Assembly (NCBI RefSeq): GCF_000284035.1 | Contig: NC_016887.1 | Span: 4,030,001 to 4,094,000, forward strand | From: Nocardia cyriacigeorgica GUH-2 | GTDB taxonomy: Bacteria > Actinomycetota > Actinomycetes > Mycobacteriales > Mycobacteriaceae | DNA: 64,000 nt | Direction of reading: 5' to 3' | Shown here: one piece after another, positions 34,746 to 43,567 of the stretch | Numbering within the stretch: the first letter of the stretch is position 1 | How the letters are laid out: every line of letters starts with the position of its first letter | Program-made: the position numbers and the translations under genes | The notes under the pieces: model-generated | The model's database searches: none | What the model saw: only the letters and a program-made list of their open reading frames with translations | Told to the model about the DNA's origin: nothing

Positions 34746-36503
34746 TCATTGCCGCGCACCGAGGTCGATGCCGAGGTCGATGGCGGCTTCGCGACCGCAC
34801 CTGATGAGGCGCTGCAACCGCTGCGGGTCCATCCCGGAGCGCAGCGCGGCATCCAGCAGCGCCGCCATCGGATGCTCGGGATCGGCATCGAGCGCCGCCG
34901 ACAACGCGATACCGGCGAACGGCCCATCGCCGCGGGCGTAGGCGCAATAGCCGAGCAGGGTGGCGGCTTCGGCGCGGTCGCTGTCGGGCAGGCCGCGCGT
35001 CATCATCGCCCACAGCTGTTCGGCGGCCGCGGCGTGATCGGTGCCCGCGAGCGCGAACATCGCATCGCGGGCGTGCTTATCCCGCAGCGCCGCAGCCAAT
35101 TCCGCGAGCTCGGCCGCCGACATCCGCACCCCGGATTCCACATTCGCGATCTGCCACAGCAGATACTGCACCGCACGCCTGCTGTATCCGATCCGGTCGG
35201 CGTCGCCAGCCGCCGCGGCGAATCGCTGATGTGCCCGCGCGAGCGCCGAACCCATTTCCGCACAGACCCGTTCCCGCATCACCGGATCGACCGCCACGAC
35301 GGCGATCAGTTCCGATCGCGACCGCCGGACCTGCTTACCGCCGAGCACATGACTCAGCGTGATCGGTGAGGCGGCCGGGTCGGGCACCACACCCCGCCGA
35401 TCGGCCCCCAGCACGCTCCACCACCCGTGGCCGGGCGCGATGGCCTGCACCGCCCACGCTCCGCACAGCGGAATCGAACGCGCCGCCAACTGAGCGGCCA
35501 GTGCCGTGACCAGCGAATCGCGGCCCGCTATGCCCGACTCGGGTTCCCGGCGACGGTCGTCGACCACGCTCGCCAGCACCCCGACCACACCCCGCTGATC
35601 ACACACATCGGCCACCGTGGCCGCCAGCGTCCGCGCCCCGGTACCGGCCGGCGCGGGCGACAGGTCGAAGCGCGCCACCACATCGATCAACGCGCTGTCC
35701 GGTTCCCGCGGCGCGGCCCGCAAGACCGCCACCACCAGCGACCGCACCGGAACGAATCCGAGTATCGCCGGAACGCCGGCCAGGAACTCCCCCGGTTCGG
35801 CGAGCCGGATCTCCCCCATCCGCATATCGACCGCATCGCCGTCGGCCGCTGCGAGGTCCTCGGCACCGCCGACCTCATCGCCGCGCCGTCGGCCCGCCTC
35901 AGCACGACCTCCAGCAGTCCCGTCGTCCCCATCGTCACCGTCGGCACAGCTCAGAATCCCTCGAAGCTTGTCGACATCCGGTGTGTCCACCGAGGCCAGC
36001 CACGGCGGCCACGGCCCGTCCAGCCCATCGACGTCGGCCTCGCCCGGCTCCAGCGCGCCCGGTGGGCAATGGTCGTTCGGCGTGCCGGCATCGCAGTCAT
36101 GCCGCATCGTGCGGTCACTGGACGAGATATTCGGCGCGGGCGGCCGCCGGAGTACCGATCCGAGCCCACCAGGGCCGGCCCCGCTCCCAGAAGCCTTATC
36201 CGGTCCGCGATCGCCGAGCCACGGTCCACTCCAGGGAAGCCACGCCGGATTCCCCGGCTCAGCCTCCTTCCCGCACGCCCGGGTCGCTCCGCCGGACCCA
36301 GGCCCGCCCCCTTCGTCTCCGGAGGTGCTGCGATGGCACGGCCCGCAGGCTCCGGAACGGCCTGCCCGAAACGGCGCGCCGCGTAGTCCGCCGGCGCGGG
36401 AGCGCACGCACGCGGCCTCGGAATCGTCGAGTGGTGCCGTGGAGTGTGCGGGGCCGGCCTGATCACGCCCCGTGGGTTCGGTGGGTGTCGCGGGAGTCGT
36501 CAT
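34746..36503 (-). CDS. DUF4192 domain protein with a questionable N-terminal extension
   Basis: The conserved DUF4192 part starts at about the Met coded at 35825 (MRMGEIRLAEPGEFLAGVPAILGF) and runs about 359 residues to the end, close to the size of the mycobacterial counterpart (Rv2712c). Upstream the frame stays open for a further 226 codons to ATG 36503, which has GAGGCAGG before it. That extension is Gly/Asp/Arg/Cys-rich, of low complexity, and uses GGG, GGA, CCT and AGT codons rarely used elsewhere here. So either it is a disordered extension or the true start is near 35825. Function of the family is unknown. Confidence 0.75.
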   Translation of the reverse strand: MTTPATPTEPTGRDQAGPAHSTAPLDDSEAACVRSRAGGLRGAPFRAGRSGACGPCHRSTSGDEGGGPGSGGATRACGKEAEPGNPAWLPWSGPWLGDRGPDKASGSGAGPGGLGSVLRRPPAPNISSSDRTMRHDCDAGTPNDHCPPGALEPGEADVDGLDGPWPPWLASVDTPDVDKLRGILSCADGDDGDDGTAGGRAEAGRRRGDEVGGAEDLAAADGDAVDMRMGEIRLAEPGEFLAGVPAILGFVPVRSLVVAVLRAAPREPDSALIDVVARFDLSPAPAGTGARTLAATVADVCDQRGVVGVLASVVDDRRREPESGIAGRDSLVTALAAQLAARSIPLCGAWAVQAIAPGHGWWSVLGADRRGVVPDPAASPITLSHVLGGKQVRRSRSELIAVVAVDPVMRERVCAEMGSALARAHQRFAAAAGDADRIGYSRRAVQYLLWQIANVESGVRMSAAELAELAAALRDKHARDAMFALAGTDHAAAAEQLWAMMTRGLPDSDRAEAATLLGYCAYARGDGPFAGIALSAALDADPEHPMAALLDAALRSGMDPQRLQRLIRCGREAAIDLGIDLGARQ

Positions 36504-36601
36504 GGGTGCAGCCTGCCTCAGCGCCGGTGTGACGCCACGAACGCGACCTGGGCTTTTCACCCGGCCTGTGGATAACTTCCCCCTGTGGACAACTCCACGT
36601 T

Positions 36602-37321
36602 TCAGCTGGTGGCGACCTTGTTCACGGCGGTGTCGAACAGCTGCTCGAGTGCCTGCGTATCCGGCTCGGCGTCGGTGAACGACATGTAGGTCACCGTGAT
36701 CCGCACATCCCCGATCTGCCCGATCAGCGTGCTCATCGACTGCGTGAGCCCCGGCCCTCCGACATCGGGATCGACCGTGCGCCGCAGCGCCATGGCATCG
36801 TCGGCCTCGACCTGGGGCGCCTGGCCGATCTCGGTGGTCACCGTGCTCGACGCACCGGCGCGGGATACCCGGATCTCCGCGCAGCGCTGCACCTGGTTGC
36901 GCAGCCGCAGCAGCGGGTCATCGGTGCGGGTCAGCTCCACTGTGAGGGTGGCACGCGCCGCGTCATCGGTGCCCACCGCGACGGCGAGGCGGTCGGCGCC
37001 GGGCCGCGCTTCGGGTGGGGTGCATTCGGCGGGCTGAACAGTGGCTCCGGCGCCGACGCCGTCGAGGTCGCCCGCGGCCTGTCCAGCGGCCTCCGGCGGC
37101 AGGACCACGGCCGGGTAACCATCCGGGAAGTCCTCGGGCGCGGGTAGCAGTGTGGTCAGCGATGTTTCGAGCTGCCGGGTGACCGCGGTCGGCTCGGCCG
37201 GCACCGCCTGCCCGCTCATCTCGGATCCGCAACCGGCGCCCAGCAGCGCGGCCAACGCCAGCGCGCCGCCTGCCGCCGCGCGGCTCAGCGACGGTCTGTG
37301 CGTCGAATCCGGCACGCCCAC
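36602..37321 (-). CDS. putative lipoprotein (sensor-domain-like)
   Basis: A 239-residue exported protein. The N-terminus has a short basic region, a hydrophobic stretch (AAAGGALALAALLGAGC) and a lipobox-like end at Cys29, so it should be a membrane-anchored lipoprotein. The mature part is about 210 residues, mixed alpha/beta, with two further Cys (near 97 and 140) that could pair; it resembles the DUF5642/PknH-sensor-like lipoproteins of mycobacteria. GTG at 37321 has CAGAGT six bases before it. In M. tuberculosis this place holds sthA, so it is a replacement or insertion. Confidence 0.78.
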   Translation of the reverse strand: MGVPDSTHRPSLSRAAAGGALALAALLGAGCGSEMSGQAVPAEPTAVTRQLETSLTTLLPAPEDFPDGYPAVVLPPEAAGQAAGDLDGVGAGATVQPAECTPPEARPGADRLAVAVGTDDAARATLTVELTRTDDPLLRLRNQVQRCAEIRVSRAGASSTVTTEIGQAPQVEADDAMALRRTVDPDVGGPGLTQSMSTLIGQIGDVRITVTYMSFTDAEPDTQALEQLFDTAVNKVATS

Positions 37322-37327
37322 AGCCCC

Positions 37328-37333
37328 ACTCTG
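37328..37333 (-). promoter_or_regulatory. -10-like box of a probable leaderless promoter (lipoprotein)
   Basis: CAGAGT on the minus strand, then GGGGCT and the GTG start at 37321. Confidence 0.4.
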
Positions 37334-37579
37334 CCAAACTCCCGGTGCGGCCCGCCCACGCCACGCCGACCGCCATCCCAGCGCCTGCGGGATGCGGGAA
37401 TTGTCGCGCCGCCGACGCTGTTGCTCCCAGCGAAGGGTCGATGTCCGCCCGGGCGCGCAGTAGTACATCGCCCATGGGGGACAATGGACTGTGGTACACC
37501 ACGCGACGCGGCGACCGGTGCGAGATACTGGCCCGTCGGCGTCGGCAGGTCGGGTGCGCCGCGCAGGAAGGAGTACGCG

Positions 37580-38536
37580 ATGGACTACGAGTCGCGAATG
37601 TACGAACTGGAGTTCCCCGCTCCGCAGCTGTCGTCCGACGACGGTTCGGGTCCGGTCCTGGTGCACGGACTCGAGGGTTTCACCGATGCCGGTCACGCGG
37701 TGCGGCTGGCCACCACGCACCTGCGCGAAAGCCTGGAAAGCGAACTGGTCGCCTCGTTCGACGTCGACGAGCTGCTGGACTACCGCTCGCGGCGCCCGCT
37801 GATGACGTTCAAATCCGATCACTTCGCCGACTACGCCGAACCCGAGCTGAACCTGTGGGCGCTGCGCGACACCGCAGGCACCCCGTTCCTGCTGCTGTCG
37901 GGCCTGGAGCCGGATCTGCGCTGGGAGAAGTTCACCACCGCCGTGCGCCTGCTGGCCGAACAGCTGGGCGTGCGCCGCAGTATCGGCCTGAGCGCCATCC
38001 CGATGGCCATCCCGCACACCCGCCCGCTCGGTATCACCGCGCATTCGTCCAATCGCGATCTGATCGAGGACAACCAGCGCTGGCCGGGTGAGCTCCAGGT
38101 GCCGGGCAGCGCGTCCTCGCTGCTGGAGTACCGGATGGCCCAGCACGGGCACGAATCGCTCGGCTTCTCGGTGCATGTGCCGCACTACCTGGCCCAGACC
38201 GCCTATCCGGAGGCCGCCCAGACGCTGCTCGAGCACGTGTGTGAGAACGCCGGGCTCGATATCCCGCTGGCCGCCCTCGGTGAGGCCGCCGCGCGGGTGC
38301 GCGAGCAGGTCAACGAGCACATCGCGGGCAATTCCGAGGTCGAGACGGTCGTGCACGCCCTCGAGCGCCAGTACGACACCTTCGTCTCCGCGCAGGAACG
38401 CCAGTCGAGCCTGCTGGTCGGCGACGGCGAACTGCCCAGCGGTGACGAGCTCGGCGCCGAGTTCGAGCGCTTCCTCGCCGAACAGGGCGGATACAACGAC
38501 AACGGCTTCGGCACCGGCGACGACGACGCGCGCTGA
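37580..38536 (+). CDS. PAC2 family protein
   Basis: A 318-residue protein of the PAC2 (proteasome assembly chaperone 2-like) family, counterpart of Rv2714. Conserved blocks include LVHGLEGFTDAGHAVRLA near the N-terminus, FLLLSGLEPDLRWEKF in the middle and a helical C-terminal third (about 240-305). In actinobacteria, which have a proteasome, a role in proteasome biology is often proposed but not shown. AGGAAGGAG lies at the ideal distance before the ATG. It is divergent from the lipoprotein gene and followed by the DUF3516 helicase. Confidence 0.92.
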   Translation: MDYESRMYELEFPAPQLSSDDGSGPVLVHGLEGFTDAGHAVRLATTHLRESLESELVASFDVDELLDYRSRRPLMTFKSDHFADYAEPELNLWALRDTAGTPFLLLSGLEPDLRWEKFTTAVRLLAEQLGVRRSIGLSAIPMAIPHTRPLGITAHSSNRDLIEDNQRWPGELQVPGSASSLLEYRMAQHGHESLGFSVHVPHYLAQTAYPEAAQTLLEHVCENAGLDIPLAALGEAAARVREQVNEHIAGNSEVETVVHALERQYDTFVSAQERQSSLLVGDGELPSGDELGAEFERFLAEQGGYNDNGFGTGDDDAR

Positions 38537-38565
38537 CCGGGATCGGTCCGGCCCGCGGCGGCCCG

Positions 38566-38571
38566 TAGGGT
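38566..38571 (+). promoter_or_regulatory. -10 box of a probable leaderless promoter (DUF3516 helicase)
   Basis: TAGGGT, seven bases, then the GTG start at 38579; no Shine-Dalgarno sequence. Confidence 0.45.
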
Positions 38572-38578
38572 TGTCGGA

Positions 38579-41077
38579 GTGGATCTGACCGAACTGCTCG
38601 AGATACCGGGAACCGACGCCGACGCGCTGTACGAGTCGTTCGGGACGTGGGCGGCCGAGCAGGGCACGCCGCTGTATCCCGCGCAGGACGAGGCGCTGCT
38701 GGAGCTGGCCTCGGAGTCCAACGTCATCCTCGCCACCCCAACCGGTTCCGGAAAATCGCTGGTCGCGGTGGGTGCGCACTTGTACGCCCTGACGCGGGGA
38801 CAGCGCACCTACTACACCGCGCCGATCAAGGCGCTGGTGAGCGAGAAGTTCTTCGCGTTGTGCGAGGTATTCGGCGCCGAGCGGGTCGGCATGGTCACCG
38901 GCGACGCCGCGGTCAATCCCGAGGCGCCCATCATCTGCGCCACCGCCGAGATCCTGGCGAATCTGGCGCTGCGCGAGGGCGCGGACGCCGATATCGGCCA
39001 GGTGGTGATGGACGAGTTCCATTTCTACGCCGACCCCGATCGTGGCTGGGCCTGGCAGGTCCCGCTGCTGGAACTGCCGAAGGCGCAATTCCTGCTCATG
39101 TCGGCGACGCTCGGCGAGGTCGATTTCTTCGCCACCGACCTGCGCAGGCGCACCGGCCGCTCCACCGCCGTCGTCGCCGGAACCGAGCGCCCGGTGCCAT
39201 TGACGTTCTCCTACGCGCGCACCCCGATCACCGAGACGCTCGAGGAACTGGTCACCACCCATCAGGCGCCGGTCTATGTCGTGCACTTCACCCAGGCCGC
39301 CGCCCTCGAGCGCGCACAAGCCTTGACCAGTGTGAATTTCGCCAGCCGCGCCGAGAAGGACGCCATTGCCGAGGCGCTGGGCAGCTTCCGGTTCTCCGCC
39401 GGTTTCGGCAAGACGCTGTCGCGGCTGATCCGCCACGGCATCGGCGTGCATCACGCCGGCATGCTGCCGAAATACCGCAGGCTGGTGGAGAAGCTGGCCC
39501 AGGACGGGCTGCTGAAGGTGGTCTGCGGCACCGACACCCTCGGCGTCGGCATCAACGTCCCGATCCGCACGGTGCTGCTGACCGGGCTGACCAAATACGA
39601 CGGTGTGCGCACCCGCAGGCTCAAGGCCCGCGAATTCCACCAGATCGCCGGGCGGGCCGGGCGCGCCGGATACGACACCATGGGCACGGTGGTGGTCCAG
39701 GCACCCGACCACGAGGTGGAGAACACGCGCATGCTGGCCAAGGCCGGCGACGATCCGAAGAAGCTGCGCAAGGTGCAGCGGCGTAAACCACCGGAAGGTT
39801 TCGTGTCCTGGAGCGAGGAGACCTTCGACCGGTTGGTGGCCGCGCCGCCGGAACCGATGGTGTCGCGGTTCGCGGTGACCAATTCGATGCTGCTCAACGT
39901 GATCGCCCGGCCCGGCAACTGTTTCGACGCCATGCGCCATCTGCTCGAAGACAATCACGAACCGCGTCCGGCCCAGCGCAAGCACATCCTGCGGGCCATC
40001 CGGTTGTATCGGGCGCTGCGCGATGCCGGTGTGGTGCAACAGCTTTCCGAACCCGATGCGCAGGGTCGCCGGGCCCGGCTGACGGTGGATCTGCAACGCG
40101 ATTTCGCCCTCGATCAGCCGCTGTCGCCGTTCGCGCTGGCCGCGTTCGAATTGCTCGATGAGAAATCTCCCACCTACACCCTCGATGTGATCTCGCTCAT
40201 CGAGTCGACGCTCGAGGATCCGCGTCAGCTGCTGATGGCCCAGCAGCACAAGGCCAGGGGCGAGGCCGTCGCGGAGATGAAGGCCGACGGCATCGACTAC
40301 GACGAGCGCATGGAACTGCTCGAAGAGGTCAGCTGGCCCAAACCGCTGGCCGAGCTGATCGAGCCCGCCTTCGAGACCTACCGGGCCGGCCACCCGTGGG
40401 TGTCGGAATTCGCGCCGTCACCGAAATCGGTGGTGCGCGAGATGGTCGAGCGGTCGATGACCTTCGCCGAGCTGATCTCCCATTACGAGCTGGCCCGCTC
40501 CGAAGGCGTGGTGCTGCGCTATCTGGCCGACGCCTATCGCGCATTGCGGCGCACCGTGCCCGAATCCGCGCGCACCGAGGAACTCGACGACATCACCGAA
40601 TGGCTCGGCGAGCTGGTCCGGCAGGTGGATTCGAGCCTGCTCGACGAATGGGAGCAGCTCACCAGCCCCGGCGCCGAGACCGACGCTGAGCAGCTGGCCT
40701 TCGGCGCGGAGACGGTCCGGCCGATCTCGGCCAACGAGCGCGCCTTCCGAGTCCTGGTGCGCAACGCCATGTTCCGCCGGGTGGAGTTGGCGGCGCTGCG
40801 GAACTGGCAGGCCCTCGAGGACCTCGGCACCGGGCCGGACTGGGAAGCCGAACTCGCGCCCTATTTCGCCGAGTACGACGCCATCGGCACCGGACCGGAC
40901 GCGCGCGGACCGCAGATGTTGCGGATCGAGACCCGCCCGGGCTTCTGGCAGGTCCGCCAAACCCTCGACGACCCGGTCGGCGACCACGGCTGGGCGATCG
41001 TCGGTGTGGTCGATCTGGCCGAGTCCGATGCCGCCGGTGAGGTGGTATTCGACGAGGTCACGGTGACCGCGGGATGA
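38579..41077 (+). CDS. DEXH-box RNA helicase with DUF3516 domain
   Basis: An 832-residue Ski2-like superfamily 2 helicase. Walker A is ATPTGSGKS (about 52-60), the DEFH box near 145, SAT motif near 172, motif V in DTLGVGINVPI and motif VI in HQIAGRAGRAGYD. The C-terminal half (about 440-830) is the DUF3516 domain found only in this actinobacterial group. Related Ski2-like helicases unwind structured RNA with exonucleases. It follows the PAC2 gene by 42 bases but seems to have its own leaderless promoter. Confidence 0.93.
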   Translation: MDLTELLEIPGTDADALYESFGTWAAEQGTPLYPAQDEALLELASESNVILATPTGSGKSLVAVGAHLYALTRGQRTYYTAPIKALVSEKFFALCEVFGAERVGMVTGDAAVNPEAPIICATAEILANLALREGADADIGQVVMDEFHFYADPDRGWAWQVPLLELPKAQFLLMSATLGEVDFFATDLRRRTGRSTAVVAGTERPVPLTFSYARTPITETLEELVTTHQAPVYVVHFTQAAALERAQALTSVNFASRAEKDAIAEALGSFRFSAGFGKTLSRLIRHGIGVHHAGMLPKYRRLVEKLAQDGLLKVVCGTDTLGVGINVPIRTVLLTGLTKYDGVRTRRLKAREFHQIAGRAGRAGYDTMGTVVVQAPDHEVENTRMLAKAGDDPKKLRKVQRRKPPEGFVSWSEETFDRLVAAPPEPMVSRFAVTNSMLLNVIARPGNCFDAMRHLLEDNHEPRPAQRKHILRAIRLYRALRDAGVVQQLSEPDAQGRRARLTVDLQRDFALDQPLSPFALAAFELLDEKSPTYTLDVISLIESTLEDPRQLLMAQQHKARGEAVAEMKADGIDYDERMELLEEVSWPKPLAELIEPAFETYRAGHPWVSEFAPSPKSVVREMVERSMTFAELISHYELARSEGVVLRYLADAYRALRRTVPESARTEELDDITEWLGELVRQVDSSLLDEWEQLTSPGAETDAEQLAFGAETVRPISANERAFRVLVRNAMFRRVELAALRNWQALEDLGTGPDWEAELAPYFAEYDAIGTGPDARGPQMLRIETRPGFWQVRQTLDDPVGDHGWAIVGVVDLAESDAAGEVVFDEVTVTAG

Positions 41078-41176
41078 ACGGCCACCGACCATCGGAACTC
41101 CGGGTTTGACGGATTCGTTTCTGGGTACCGGCCGCTGATACTGTTCTGCTCCGCTGCTCGACCGAAAGATCCACCG

Positions 41177-42289
41177 ATGCCCGAATCCCCGTACCTGCTC
41201 GTCGACCCCGAGCGCGTGCGCGCGAACTACCGCGCCCTCGATTCCGCCCTGCTCCGGGCCGGTCGACGGGCCCGGATCCGTTTCGCCGTCAAAGCCTGCC
41301 CGGTGCCGCAGGTCGTGCGGATTCTCGACGCAGAAGGCGCGCAGTTCGATGTCGCCAGCATCGGCGAGATCCAGATGTGCCTGGACCTCGGCGTCGACCC
41401 GAGACGCCTCTACTACGGCAATCCGATCAAGAAGGCCGCCGACATCGCCCGCGCGTATGCGCTCGGAGTGCGTGGTTACGCCTTCGACACCGAGGACGAC
41501 CTGCTGCGCATCGCCGAGCACGCTCCCGGCTGCGAGGTCGAATGCCGGTTCCTGGCCGCCGCACCGCCATCACAGACACCGTTCGGCACCAAGTTCGGCT
41601 GCGCGCCGGTCGAGGCGCTGCGGCTGCTGGTGCGCGCCCGCGATCTCGGCTTGACGGTAGCGGGACCGTACTTTCATGTGGGCTCCCAGCAGCTCGATCC
41701 GGGGGCCTGGCGGATCGGCCTCGGGCAGGCGGCGCAGATCGTGAACGCGCTGTCCGACAAAGAGATCGCGGTGTCGTCGGTGAACATCGGCGGTGGCCTG
41801 CCGGTCTCCTATGCCGACCCGGCGCCCGACCTGGACGAGATCGCCGCCGTCACCGTCGATGCGGCGCGCAGCCTGTTGCCCGAGACCGCCGAGTTGGTGG
41901 TGGAACCGGGCCGTGCGCTGGTGGCCACGGCCGGTGTGGTGCACGCCGAGGTGGTCGGGGTACGGATCGCCCCCGACGGGCGGCGCTGGGTGTATCTGGA
42001 CATCGGCCGCTACAACGGCATGGCCGAAACCGAAAACGAGTACATCGCTTACCGTTTCGTCACCGATCGCGATGGCGACCCGGTGGACGAGGCCGTGGTC
42101 GCGGGCCCGACCTGCGACGGCGACGATGTACTGTATCAACGCACGCGGGTCCTTCTGCCGACCACGTTGCGAGCCGGTGATCGCGTTCGAATTCTCGATA
42201 CCGGCGCCTATACCGCGAGTTATTCGTCGGTGTCCTTCAATGGTTTTCCGCCCTTGACCGTGCATGTCCTGGGCGCTGAGGGAGAGTGA
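41177..42289 (+). CDS. group III PLP-dependent decarboxylase, probable ornithine decarboxylase
   Basis: A 370-residue alanine-racemase-fold PLP enzyme of the ornithine/diaminopimelate/arginine decarboxylase group. The PLP Lys39 is in FAVKACP, HVGSQ and the Gly-rich IGGGLPV bind the phosphate, EPGRALVA follows, and GPTCDGDDVLY carries the catalytic Cys and substrate-binding Asp. The size and the CDGDD motif fit eukaryotic-like ornithine (or ornithine/lysine) decarboxylases rather than LysA. It overlaps the downstream AdoMet decarboxylase-spermidine synthase gene by 4 bases, which supports putrescine supply; lysine as substrate is the main alternative. Confidence 0.9.
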   Translation: MPESPYLLVDPERVRANYRALDSALLRAGRRARIRFAVKACPVPQVVRILDAEGAQFDVASIGEIQMCLDLGVDPRRLYYGNPIKKAADIARAYALGVRGYAFDTEDDLLRIAEHAPGCEVECRFLAAAPPSQTPFGTKFGCAPVEALRLLVRARDLGLTVAGPYFHVGSQQLDPGAWRIGLGQAAQIVNALSDKEIAVSSVNIGGGLPVSYADPAPDLDEIAAVTVDAARSLLPETAELVVEPGRALVATAGVVHAEVVGVRIAPDGRRWVYLDIGRYNGMAETENEYIAYRFVTDRDGDPVDEAVVAGPTCDGDDVLYQRTRVLLPTTLRAGDRVRILDTGAYTASYSSVSFNGFPPLTVHVLGAEGE

Positions 42290-43506
42290 GTGTGTCCATG
42301 ACGGCGGAGTTCACCGGTTGGCATGTGCTGGCCGAGTTCGGTGGGGTCGATCCGGAGCTGTGCAACGACCTGGAACGGCTCGACGCGGCGTTGCGCCGGT
42401 CGCTGACCGGCGCCGGGGTCACCATCTGCGATGTGGTGCGCAAACAGTTCACCCCGCAGGGCGTGACCGTGCTGGCGCTGCTGTCGGAATCGCACGCCTC
42501 GATTCACACCTACCCCGAATCCGGTGACATCTTCGTCGACGTGTTCACCTGCGGCAGTATCGGCGACGGTGCCGAGAAGGCCGTGGAGCTGCTGCGGGAG
42601 GCGTTGTCGCCCAAGGAAGTCCGGATGTCGACGGTGCGCCGCGGCCGGGCCGGACAGCGGGTCGAAGAACCCATGGGTCCGGGCCTGACCCGCATCTGGG
42701 ATCTGTCGGATGTGCTGGTGGACACCAGGACCGAGTTCCAGCATCTGCTCATCGCCCGCACCGAACAGGGCATCAGCCTGTTCTCCGACAACGACCGCCA
42801 GTCCACCGAGTACTCCCAGCTCACCTACCACGAGGCGATGATGGTGCCGGCCTTCGTGCTGGCCGAGAAGCTCGACAATGTGCTCATCATCGGCTCGGGT
42901 GAGGGCGTGGCCAGCCAGATGTCGGTAGCCGCGGGCGCCACCCGGGTCGACCACGTCGACATCGACCGGGAGGCCGTGCAGTTGTGCGCGGAACATCTGC
43001 CCTACGGCTACACCGCCGGTGAATTGGCCGCCGCGGTCGAGGGTTCGGGGCCGGTGCGGGTGCACTTCGCCGATGGCTGGGACTTCCTGGCGAACGCGGC
43101 GGCCGAGGGCGTGCGCTACGACGTCATCGTGATCGACCTGCCCGACGAGCGCGTCGAGGACGCCCAGCACAACCGGCTCTACGAGGCGGAGTTCCTCCAG
43201 CGATGTCGCGCCCTGCTGGCCCCCGGCGGGGTGCTCAGCGCCCAGGCCGGCTGCGCGACGATGTGGCGCAACGACACCCTCAAACGCTCCTGGCAGCGCT
43301 TCCATGACAACTTCGGCACCGTCGTGCACTACGGCAGCGACGAGCACGAATGGTCGTTCCTGTTCGGCCTGGTCGACCAGATCGACGACCCCGTCCCCGG
43401 CATGACCGACCGGCTCACCACCCTGCCCTACCGGCCGGCCACCATCGACGCGCGCGCCCTGGTGCGCGGCGCGATCGAGCCCTACGCACTCCGCCAGACG
43501 GACTGA
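42286..43506 (+). CDS. fused S-adenosylmethionine decarboxylase-spermidine synthase
   Basis: A 406-residue fusion. Residues 1-125 are a prokaryotic AdoMet decarboxylase: the self-cleaving Ser69 that becomes the pyruvoyl group lies in SESHASIHTYPE, with His74 and Cys89 spaced exactly as in the T. maritima enzyme. Residues about 130-400 are an aminopropyltransferase with YHEAMM, an AdoMet-type loop IGSGEGVA (usual form GGGDG) and VIDLPDE where spermidine synthases have DSTDP. The protein could make decarboxylated AdoMet and use it on putrescine. Start is uncertain: GTG 42286, GTG 42292 (best spacing to GAGGGAG) or ATG 42298. Confidence 0.92.
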   Translation: MSVSMTAEFTGWHVLAEFGGVDPELCNDLERLDAALRRSLTGAGVTICDVVRKQFTPQGVTVLALLSESHASIHTYPESGDIFVDVFTCGSIGDGAEKAVELLREALSPKEVRMSTVRRGRAGQRVEEPMGPGLTRIWDLSDVLVDTRTEFQHLLIARTEQGISLFSDNDRQSTEYSQLTYHEAMMVPAFVLAEKLDNVLIIGSGEGVASQMSVAAGATRVDHVDIDREAVQLCAEHLPYGYTAGELAAAVEGSGPVRVHFADGWDFLANAAAEGVRYDVIVIDLPDERVEDAQHNRLYEAEFLQRCRALLAPGGVLSAQAGCATMWRNDTLKRSWQRFHDNFGTVVHYGSDEHEWSFLFGLVDQIDDPVPGMTDRLTTLPYRPATIDARALVRGAIEPYALRQTD

Positions 43507-43518
43507 CGCAACCGGCAC

Positions 43519-43560
43519 CGGCCCTCCTGGAAGCGGCTTTTCTCGCCTCCGGGAGGGCCG
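43519..43560. terminator. bidirectional terminator hairpin
   Basis: CGGCCCTCCTGG (43519-43530) pairs with CCGGGAGGGCCG (43549-43560), one T-G wobble, between the convergent polyamine operon and oxyR. The loop contains a T-rich run. Confidence 0.75.
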
Positions 43561-43567
43561 TTCGTCG

